Shown piece by piece: positions 8,220 through 15,372 of a stretch of DNA of 64,000 nucleotides (within the stretch, counting starts at the first letter, position 1; the number at the start of each line of letters is the position of its first letter). Origin of the DNA: Streptomyces sp. Ru72 (GTDB lineage: Bacteria; Actinomycetota; Actinomycetes; Streptomycetales; Streptomycetaceae); assembly GCF_002920635.1 (NCBI RefSeq), contig NZ_PQSR01000014.1:1-64000 (forward strand), written 5' to 3'. Made by a program: the position numbers and the translations under genes. The notes beneath the pieces are model-generated. The model was not told the DNA's origin. It was given only the letters and a program-made list of their open reading frames with translations, and did no database searches.

Positions 8220-8684
8220 TTAACCGATCGGCCTCGGCTCGCCTGGGCCGACGTCGAGTTCGGCCCACACGGTCTTGCCACCGGGCGGATACGGCTCCGT
8301 GCCCCATCGGTCGGCCAGGGCGGTGACGAGCAGGAGCCCACGGCCCGTTTCGGCGTCCGGTGGTGTCTCGAAGTCCGTCGAGGTGGCGGGCAGTTGGTCG
8401 CCTCGGGCGTCGGTGACGGCGATGCGGAGGACGCCGGAGGCCGGGTGGCCAAGGGTGAGCGCGAGGCGGAAGTCGCGGCCTTGGACGCGGCCGTGCAGGA
8501 CGGCGTTCGCGGCCAGCTCGGCGACGATCTGCTCGGCACGTTCCGTGACAGTGGGGGACACCTCCCAGGAGCGCAGCTGCTCGTGGGTGAGCAGGCGGGC
8601 GAGTCGGGCTCCGCGGCGGGTGGATGACAGCTGCTGGGCGAACGTCCTGACGGCCGTGGCCAGGTGGGGCGGGGTCGCGTTCAT
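8220..8684 (-). CDS. RsbW-like HATPase (anti-sigma/regulatory ATPase)
   Basis: A 154-aa protein with an HATPase_c_2 (GHKL) fold: the N-box VAELAANAVLHG, then VTDARGD and a G-box TGRGLLLVTALADRWG. Streptomyces carry dozens of these small HATPases, often next to DUF397/DUF5753 genes as here. They are treated as anti-sigma-like regulators, but most have no known partner. The ATG at 8684 is used because an extension to 8759 would add unconserved sequence. It is divergent from the HTH gene at 8852. Confidence 0.75.
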   Translation of the reverse strand: MNATPPHLATAVRTFAQQLSSTRRGARLARLLTHEQLRSWEVSPTVTERAEQIVAELAANAVLHGRVQGRDFRLALTLGHPASGVLRIAVTDARGDQLPATSTDFETPPDAETGRGLLLVTALADRWGTEPYPPGGKTVWAELDVGPGEPRPIG

Positions 8685-8851
8685 GGGACAACGGTGACGG
8701 GCGCGCGGGGGTGTGAGCCAGGAGCGCGACCCGTACGGTGCGTCAGCGTACGGGCACATTCTGTGGACGGTACGCGGATCCTGCCGTCACTCTGGGTGCC
8801 GTCGATCGTGGGGCAACGGCTCAGTGGGCGCGAGGATCTGGAGGTGGCCGT

Positions 8852-9715
8852 ATGACGGAGGGCGTGGGGGAGATCGGTGAGGTGGCGACCTGCGAGCTGG
8901 AACGGGAGCCCGACCCTTCCGACAGTTTGCGCACCTTCGGGGCCGTCGTCCAGGCCCTGCGGGAGCACGCCGGGTACAGCAGGGCCGAGTTCGGGGAGAT
9001 GGTCCGGTTCTCCAAGCACACCGTGGAGTCGGTGGAGCTGGGGCGGCGGATGCCGGACGAGTCGTTCGTAGAGCGGGCGGAGGAGGTGCTGGGGAACACC
9101 GGGGCGCTGCGGAGGGCGGCTCGGTTTCTGACCAGGGGTGAGGCCGGGCTGGCGACTTGGTTCCGGCGGTGGGCTCGGCTGGAGCGGGTGGCGGTGAGTC
9201 TGTGTACGTATGAGTGTCGGTTGGTGCCGGGGTTGTTGCAGTCGGAGGGGTATGCGCGGGCCCTCTGCGATAACGAGATTCCGCCTCTGTCGGACGAGTC
9301 TCTGGAAACCACCGTGCGGGCACGCATGGAGCGTCAGCAACTGCTCAGGGAGAAGTGCAACACGACGTTCGACTTCGTCATCGAGGAGGCCGTCTTCATG
9401 CGCCGCTTGGGTGGCTCCCAGGTCACCGCCGAGCAGCTCGACCTCATCCTTGAGCTGAGCTCACTTCGCCACGTGACGGTGCAGATCATGCCTGTGGACA
9501 GCGAACAGCACTCGTGCCTTTCCGGGCCTGTACGGCTTCTGGAGACACCGGACGGACGCTGGCACGCCTACTCCGAAGGTCAGGAGAACGGCCGCTTGAT
9601 CACTGACCCGAAAGAGGTGAGCAGGATCCACATGCGCTATGCGAGACTGCGCTCGCAGGCACTTTCCCCGAAGGACTCCACGGGCCTGCTGGTGCGGATC
9701 AGAGGAGCGCTATGA
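8852..9715 (+). CDS. XRE-family HTH regulator with DUF5753 domain
   Basis: A 287-aa protein. The N-terminal helix-turn-helix is FGAVVQALREHAGYSRAEF followed by GEMVRFSKHTVESVELGRR. The rest is DUF5753, the ligand/partner domain typical of Scr1-type actinobacterial regulators (YECRLVPGLLQSEGYARAL; SLRHVTVQIMPVD; SGPVRLLETPD). ATG 8852 is chosen because it begins just before the conserved region and has a GGAGGTGG site 4-5 nt upstream. Its stop overlaps the start of the DUF397 gene (ATGA), the standard pairing; these pairs act as regulator and small partner, with BldB/WhiJ-type control of development as the best-known case. Confidence 0.8.
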   Translation: MTEGVGEIGEVATCELEREPDPSDSLRTFGAVVQALREHAGYSRAEFGEMVRFSKHTVESVELGRRMPDESFVERAEEVLGNTGALRRAARFLTRGEAGLATWFRRWARLERVAVSLCTYECRLVPGLLQSEGYARALCDNEIPPLSDESLETTVRARMERQQLLREKCNTTFDFVIEEAVFMRRLGGSQVTAEQLDLILELSSLRHVTVQIMPVDSEQHSCLSGPVRLLETPDGRWHAYSEGQENGRLITDPKEVSRIHMRYARLRSQALSPKDSTGLLVRIRGAL

Positions 9716-9897
9716 ACACGTCCGAACTCGACTGGTTCAAGTCCAGCTACAGCAGTGCACAGGGTGATGACTGCGTGGAAGTTGCCGTCAGCGAAGAGGC
9801 CGTGCACGTACGGGACTCCAAGGATGCGATGCGCACCCCCCTTGCCACGGGCCGGGACGGCTGGTTGCGCTTCCTGGACTTTGTGGCGGAGGCCTGA
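9712..9897 (+). CDS. DUF397 small protein
   Basis: A 61-aa protein with the DUF397 pattern: WFKSSYSSAQGDDCVEVA, VHVRDSKD, then a C-terminal W-x-x-F-L-D-F-V. It overlaps the upstream DUF5753 regulator by 4 nt, and the two form a WhiJ-like regulatory pair. In studied pairs the DUF397 protein relieves repression by the HTH partner. A clear terminator follows at 9908-9941. Confidence 0.85.
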   Translation: MNTSELDWFKSSYSSAQGDDCVEVAVSEEAVHVRDSKDAMRTPLATGRDGWLRFLDFVAEA

Positions 9898-9907
9898 AGG
9901 CGACGCG

Positions 9908-9941
9908 CACGGTGGCACGCTCACAGGCGCATGCCACCGTG
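9908..9941. terminator. Stem-loop after DUF397 gene
   Basis: CACGGTGGCA (9908-9917) pairs exactly with TGCCACCGTG (9932-9941) across a 14-nt loop, starting 11 nt after the DUF397 stop. It is the likely transcription end for the HTH-DUF397 pair. Confidence 0.7.
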
Positions 9942-9958
9942 ACGCGTAACCCGGCTCT

Positions 9959-9973
9959 TCGCAGTTGAGGGTG
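9959..9973. repeat. Left copy of 15-bp direct repeat
   Basis: TCGCAGTTGAGGGTG at 9959-9973 recurs exactly and in the same orientation at 11285-11299. The pair brackets the 416-aa gene at 10012-11262, about 1.33 kb apart. Confidence 0.6.
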
Positions 9974-10011
9974 TAGACGGGCTGCGCACGTGGCTGACGG
10001 GCGGCGCTCTC

Positions 10012-11262
10012 TCAGCCTTCCGCGTCGCGTTTCTCCTCGTCCCTGAGCAGACGGCGCGCTCGCTCGGCGATCCCGCTGGAGAGTCTGCCCGTTACCGAGC
10101 TGGCCCGGTCGAAGGTCTCGTTGCCGAGGCTCATGGCGGCTTCGACGCCTTTTGCTCCTGTCCCGAGCGCCTTGTCTCTCGCCTCTGCGGCCGCGTCCAC
10201 CCATCGTCTCGCCTCCGATGACGGGCGACCAGACTCAATCCCAAGCCGTCCGTGGAAGTCATGGACGCTGGTTGTGACATGGTTGCTCGACTGGACTACA
10301 GCCGGGGACTTGGTCGGGTTCAGCAGAACCTTCGCGTTGGCCGTTCCGGCGGCCGCATTCATCCGGGCCACCAGACGCTCAGTGCTCCGCGAGATGAGAT
10401 CCAGCCGGTTCTGTCGGGCAGCCCGAAGTCCCTGGCGATGCCGGTCCAACTCCTCCGGAGTCGTGTCCAGCACTCGGTCGAGTTCGAGCACGGCGATCCC
10501 GTCCTGCAGTTGGAAGCAACGAGCCAGAACAGCGAGCCACTCCTGAGCCTTGGATTCTGCTTCCTTGGCCGTCGTGGCGAGGTCACCGATCTTGGTCTTG
10601 CTCTCCATCTTCTCCGCGAGTGCGTCGAGTTGACGCAACGCGTAGGCCTGAGTTCGCGCGATCGTCGCCGACGTGGCCTGCACCTTCGACCACGTGACCT
10701 CGGAGACCCGGCCCACCTGCTCTCGGATGGTCATGGCCTCCTCGATGACGAGGTCCACTCCGATCACGTCCGCCAACACAGCGTCCTTCTGGGCGCGGAG
10801 CACGTCGTCGACCTTCTCGTCGATCGTGGCGAGATAGTCGGTGATCTCGTCCATGGTCTGCTGCATCGCGAGCTGTGCCATGATCCCCGCGGCACCAGAC
10901 AGAAGCGCCGGGTTGGTCAGGAACGAGCCGGCTCCCTTCTCGATCTGGAGCCATGACTTGATTGAGCCAGGCTTCCCCACCATCGCATGGCGGACGCCCG
11001 GCGTCTTGCTTTCCATCAGCCCGAACTTCTTCACACGCTCTGCGGACTCCTGGGTCAGCTTCACCCAGCGACCGGAGTTGGCGGCAATCTCCGAGCCTGC
11101 CTGCGCAATTTCAGCTCCGGTACTGAAGACGGATTTGAGCCGGTGCAGTCCCAGGTCCTTCGACGACAGTCCCTCCGAGACGAGGAAGCGTTCGACATCC
11201 GTCGCATTTCCGATAACCGCCAGTCCATCACCGTCACTGATCAGCTGAATCTCGTTGTCCAT
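10012..11262 (-). CDS. Conserved-looking helical protein of unknown function
   Basis: A 416-aa protein I cannot assign to a named family. It begins MDNEIQLISDGDGLAVIGN, so the N-terminal about 30 residues look like a small strand-rich module ending in DVERFLVSEG. A hydrophobic Gly/Ala stretch (LTNPALLSGAAGIMAQLAM) lies near residues 115-135. Long charged helices follow (TDYLATIDEKVDDVLRAQKD; ATSATIARTQAYALRQLD), suggesting coiled coil and possible membrane contact. Codon use is Streptomyces-like. The start ATG 11262 has an AGGAGCGG site. It is 66 nt downstream of the methyltransferase gene on the same strand and may be co-transcribed with the kinase-helicase operon, but 15-bp direct repeats flank it, hinting at separate insertion. 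Confidence 0.65.
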   Translation of the reverse strand: MDNEIQLISDGDGLAVIGNATDVERFLVSEGLSSKDLGLHRLKSVFSTGAEIAQAGSEIAANSGRWVKLTQESAERVKKFGLMESKTPGVRHAMVGKPGSIKSWLQIEKGAGSFLTNPALLSGAAGIMAQLAMQQTMDEITDYLATIDEKVDDVLRAQKDAVLADVIGVDLVIEEAMTIREQVGRVSEVTWSKVQATSATIARTQAYALRQLDALAEKMESKTKIGDLATTAKEAESKAQEWLAVLARCFQLQDGIAVLELDRVLDTTPEELDRHRQGLRAARQNRLDLISRSTERLVARMNAAAGTANAKVLLNPTKSPAVVQSSNHVTTSVHDFHGRLGIESGRPSSEARRWVDAAAEARDKALGTGAKGVEAAMSLGNETFDRASSVTGRLSSGIAERARRLLRDEEKRDAEG

Positions 11263-11284
11263 TGCCCGCTCCTGAAGTGGATTC

Positions 11285-11299
11285 TCGCAGTTGAGGGTG
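11285..11299. repeat. Right copy of 15-bp direct repeat
   Basis: An exact second copy of TCGCAGTTGAGGGTG (first copy 9959-9973), in the 66-nt gap between the methyltransferase stop and the 416-aa gene. The two copies flank that gene. Confidence 0.6.
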
Positions 11300-11328
11300 G
11301 TCGGGGGCGCGCGGCGAGCGCCGGGCGG

Positions 11329-14300
11329 TCAGGCGGGGTGCCGGGGGCCGTGGCCCGGGGGCGGGGTGAGGGTGGAGGTGTAGTTCTCGCCGTCCACCAA
11401 CGGGTTGGTGAGGCTCACTCCTGCGTCGGCCATGCGGTCGTACTCGGCGAGGATCAGCTCCTTGGTGCGGTAGGTGCCGTACTGGGCCTCGTCCTTACGC
11501 TTGACGATTTCGAAAGTCTCCATGACGTAGTCCACGTCATCACGCGAAACTCCGTATAGGTGGAAGAAGAACGCGTCCAATTCGGCACGGACCACCTGGC
11601 GGCGGGATTCTTCCCATCGGAAGGGTGATTCCGAATCTCCCAGCTCTGCGGCAAAGCCCGTCATGTCGCAGGCCGTATAGAGGAGCTCGAGAACCCGGGG
11701 GTTGACAAACGCGGCGTGGTGCTTGGCGTGTGCGGGTAGCAATGTGGGTAGCTGGGCGAAAATGAAGAAATTCAAGTTCACGCCTCCCAGCTTTTGGCGC
11801 GCCACGTAATCGAAGATGAAAGACGACAGTTGAGCATAGAGTACGGGTGCTTGTCCAACCTCTCTTGGGAGTATCACGTTTGCCGAATCAGCCACTCCAC
11901 CACGGGGGGCTATGAAGGCGATGACGCTCCGCTCGTCTAGGGAACTAGTGATCTTTCGGAATCCGATTATCCATTCACTGTGCCAACCTTTTTCATTCAG
12001 CTTCGCGTCGACCGATGCCTCGGGAATCCAGTAACGCGGCTCGGTCAAGTAATTCGGGTCGTTCAAACGCTCGGGAGTGGGTGTAGGGAGCGCGCGCACG
12101 CCTTTACCCGGGGAAAGCTGGGCGAGGGCGTAGTCGCCGAATCGATGAGTATATTGATGTAGCATTTTGGCTTCGTAGAGCGGAACCATTCGCCTGCCGT
12201 TGAGACTGAACGTGTTCCCTGCCCTCTGCCAGCCCTCTACGCGTAGATCCTCTTTTTCTTTGAACAAGTGAGAGTCGGTGTTGGTCATAAACATCAGCAA
12301 GAAGTCGATACCCCAGGGATTCCCGGCGGAGTTCCCTTCCTGGACTAGGATGGGAAGTCTATGGTAGATGTCGAGGGTGATTCTAGCGTCATGTGCACTT
12401 TTGAAAATCGGGCACGTTCCTGTATTCGGGTTAACGAGGAGAATCTCTTCGGGGGTAACAACGACGTGTCGGCTGACGTCGTCCAAGTCCTGGATTGCCT
12501 GTAGGCGAAAGGCCAGATCAAGTGGTTGATTGTTTGGAGATGAGCTAGCGACCAGTAGGCAAAACCGGTTGCCTTGAGCTCCAGCGACGTCGCCAAAGAA
12601 TCCCGCGTTGCGGAAATCGTATAGAGAAACGAGCGACTTTCGATTGATTAGATCGGCGAAATAATGTCGATTGAATGAGTCTGTAGCGATTCCCGACGGG
12701 ACGATCTGGCCAATTCTGCCGCCGTCTCCCGATGTTTGACGGGCGAGCTCAGCGAAAAGGGAATACGTGTTAAGTCGGCCGAAGGCGGTCAGCGGGAATC
12801 GACTTGAAGCGTGAACGAAATGTTTGAATCCATCATTCTGGCGCTGTTCGTCAGAGAATGCGGAAAATAGCGCAGGATCCTCCGTTTGCAATTTCTTGAG
12901 CGCGCGGTTTCGGGCGGCTGTCGTAGGAGCCTCTGCAATGTCTGACCGCGTCGCCGCGAAGAATTCTCTAGCATCAACCTGGACTTGGTCCCAGGGGGGG
13001 TTTCCCAACAGGCAAGAAAACCCTCCGGCCCACCCCGTGGCCTCACTTACGCCTGTCCCTGATTCCGATACAGAGAACACATCCGGGAACTCCAGGTGCC
13101 AGTGGAAGAACTTGTACTGTCCGGCCAGCCGGATGATCTCCTCGTTGGTGCTCACAGGTATCCCGGCGCCCGGGCTCTGAAGGTCCCGGAACACCCCCTC
13201 CGTCACCGGCGTTGGCGCCCCCTGCCACTTCGGCCAGACGAACGCCGCGCACCACGCGTCGGCGATGTGTACCGCCCTCAGGTAGTCCGCCGACTGCTCC
13301 AGCGCGCGGAAGCGGCTGGACTGGAGGCGCACATCACGTAGGGTGTCGGCGCGAGCTCCCGTGATCTGGCGCAGGCTCTCCGCGAAGGCCGCGTTCGACA
13401 CCCAAATCCGTTCCTCGGTGTGGAAGCTGAGCTGCCCGCCCCGCTCGGCGGCGTTCCGCTTCTTCAGCGCCGCCGCGATCTTCTTGTCGTCGCCCTCGAT
13501 CGGCTTGAAGGCCTCGTCCGGGATGCCCTTGGCCAGCAGGGCCGGGGTGGCCCCGATGAGCGCGTTGCCGTGTTTGATATGCGCGTCCAGGAAGCCCAAC
13601 GGCTTACCCGGCTCCAGGGCCTCCAGCCACAGCGACACCTTGGCCAGCTCGACCGCCATCGGGTTGAGGTCCACACCGTAGATGCACCGCGCCACGACCT
13701 CGTGCAACGCATGCCGCACCGCGTCGATCGTCGGCTCAGGGTTCTGCTCCCGTACGGCCGCAACCCTCTTCGCGATACGACGCGCCGCAGCCACCAGGAA
13801 GTGGCCGGACCCGCACGCGGGGTCGCACACCGTCAGGTTCAGCAGCTCCTCGACGATCGCCGGGCCGGCGTCCGGCTGGCCCGAGCGCGTCGCCCGGATC
13901 TCGCCGCGCTTGACCGCGTCGTCGATCACCGGGTCCAGCGCCGAGTCGAGCAGGCACTCGATCAGCGAAGACGGCGTGTAGTACGACCCCGTGGTCTTCC
14001 GCGCATTACCCGCCAGCTCCACCAACTCGAAGGTGCGCTCAGTCGCGTTGTGCTTCGGGACCAGCTCCAGCAAGGACTCGTAGATCGAGCCCAACTCCTC
14101 GGCGTCCAGGTGGCGGTAGTCCACCACCCGGTTCCGCCGCGAGTCGGTGTCCCGCACGATCGACAGCGCCCGCACCGCCTCCAGCAGCGGCTCGTTCGAC
14201 AGCGACAGCCCGTGCAGGACCTTGTCCGCCTCCGTGTCGTCGAAGATGCCACCCAGGCCTGGCAGCCCCAGCTCCGGGAGGCCGTCATCATTGCCGAGCC

Positions 14301-15372
14301 CCGACAGCACGAAGCGCAGTGCCCGATAAAGGTCCCCGTGCGCCGTACCCCGGCGCCGCTGAGCGTGCCGACGAAGCCGAGCCGACGAGAAGTACGCGCC
14401 GTACCGCTCCTTGGCCTTCTCATCCGCCGACGGCGACAGCAGCACCTCCCGGTCCTCCGCCACGAACAGGAACAGCAACCGGTACACCAGGCGCAGCAGC
14501 GCATAGTGGAACGTCTTGACGTCCAGCTCCTCCCGCAGTTCCCGGTTGTCCGGGTGCTTCAGGAAGCCCGTGCCCAGCGTCGTGATCGCCGTCTGCACGC
14601 CCTTGCGGAGCTGGTCCAGCGCCCGCGTACCCGACGCGATCGCCTCTGTCCGCCACTTCTCCAGCCAGCACGCCGACGGCGCCGCGTCCTCCGCGACCTC
14701 GAAGCGGGACACGTGCAGCAGCCGGTACAGCAGCACGAACTCGCTGAACAGCTCGCCGTCGAAGATCGCCTCGAGGTCGAACTCGACGTACGACGCCGTC
14801 GCCAGGGCGCTGGAGTCCCGCAGAAGCCGCACCTGCCGCCCGTTCGTCAGGACGCCCCACAGGTGGGCCTCCGTCCGGTTCAGGCACTCCTGGAGCATCG
14901 ACTGCGACGGCACCGTGCCAGCGCCGCCCGGGCGCTTGTCCAGGTTGGCGTTCCACGCCGTCTGGTGGATCAGCACGTGCCGCCACCGGTGCGAGACCTG
15001 GAACGTCTTCTCCGCGTCCGAGTCGGCCGCCACGCCCGTCGTTCCGAGCGCCGTCAGTCGGCCGAAGCCCAGCTCCCGCCACAGCGGCGCCAGCCAGTCG
15101 GTGCCTGCGACGCCCGTCGGGTCGGCGGCCGGGAGACCCGTGTCCGGGTCCTCCGGCAGGCGCTTGCGCAGTTCGCGCCAGAGCGGCTTGAGGTACTCCC
15201 AGCTGCGCTCGGCCTCGTCGCGGACCGAACGGGACGACGGCAGGCCGTAGTCGGCGGGCTTCGAGCCCGGCACGTCCTTGCCCTCGGAGATCCGGACCAG
15301 CATGTCGGCCGGGAGCAGCGCGCCGACCGTGTGGACGGCGGAGAACACCTGGTTGCGGGTGGTGGCGGACAT
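11329..15372 (-). CDS. Large N6-adenine DNA methyltransferase (DISARM DrmMI-like)
   Basis: A 1347-aa gamma/Eco57I-type adenine methyltransferase. The SAM-binding motif I is DPACGSGHFL at residues 517-526 and the catalytic motif IV is N791-P-P-W794. An N-terminal helical region (residues 1-500) precedes the catalytic core, with a target-recognition-like region after it. No nuclease motif is visible. Length and neighbours fit the methylases of class 1 DISARM (DrmMI) and BREX PglX. Its ATG overlaps the stop of the SNF2-helicase gene (ATGA), so it is coupled to it. GC content drops sharply in 11460-13060, encoding motif IV to the C-terminus, unlike the 65-70% GC first half; this suggests a recombined specificity region. 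Family role: host DNA marking and self/non-self discrimination, inferred. Confidence 0.8.
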   Translation of the reverse strand: MSATTRNQVFSAVHTVGALLPADMLVRISEGKDVPGSKPADYGLPSSRSVRDEAERSWEYLKPLWRELRKRLPEDPDTGLPAADPTGVAGTDWLAPLWRELGFGRLTALGTTGVAADSDAEKTFQVSHRWRHVLIHQTAWNANLDKRPGGAGTVPSQSMLQECLNRTEAHLWGVLTNGRQVRLLRDSSALATASYVEFDLEAIFDGELFSEFVLLYRLLHVSRFEVAEDAAPSACWLEKWRTEAIASGTRALDQLRKGVQTAITTLGTGFLKHPDNRELREELDVKTFHYALLRLVYRLLFLFVAEDREVLLSPSADEKAKERYGAYFSSARLRRHAQRRRGTAHGDLYRALRFVLSGLGNDDGLPELGLPGLGGIFDDTEADKVLHGLSLSNEPLLEAVRALSIVRDTDSRRNRVVDYRHLDAEELGSIYESLLELVPKHNATERTFELVELAGNARKTTGSYYTPSSLIECLLDSALDPVIDDAVKRGEIRATRSGQPDAGPAIVEELLNLTVCDPACGSGHFLVAAARRIAKRVAAVREQNPEPTIDAVRHALHEVVARCIYGVDLNPMAVELAKVSLWLEALEPGKPLGFLDAHIKHGNALIGATPALLAKGIPDEAFKPIEGDDKKIAAALKKRNAAERGGQLSFHTEERIWVSNAAFAESLRQITGARADTLRDVRLQSSRFRALEQSADYLRAVHIADAWCAAFVWPKWQGAPTPVTEGVFRDLQSPGAGIPVSTNEEIIRLAGQYKFFHWHLEFPDVFSVSESGTGVSEATGWAGGFSCLLGNPPWDQVQVDAREFFAATRSDIAEAPTTAARNRALKKLQTEDPALFSAFSDEQRQNDGFKHFVHASSRFPLTAFGRLNTYSLFAELARQTSGDGGRIGQIVPSGIATDSFNRHYFADLINRKSLVSLYDFRNAGFFGDVAGAQGNRFCLLVASSSPNNQPLDLAFRLQAIQDLDDVSRHVVVTPEEILLVNPNTGTCPIFKSAHDARITLDIYHRLPILVQEGNSAGNPWGIDFLLMFMTNTDSHLFKEKEDLRVEGWQRAGNTFSLNGRRMVPLYEAKMLHQYTHRFGDYALAQLSPGKGVRALPTPTPERLNDPNYLTEPRYWIPEASVDAKLNEKGWHSEWIIGFRKITSSLDERSVIAFIAPRGGVADSANVILPREVGQAPVLYAQLSSFIFDYVARQKLGGVNLNFFIFAQLPTLLPAHAKHHAAFVNPRVLELLYTACDMTGFAAELGDSESPFRWEESRRQVVRAELDAFFFHLYGVSRDDVDYVMETFEIVKRKDEAQYGTYRTKELILAEYDRMADAGVSLTNPLVDGENYTSTLTPPPGHGPRHPA

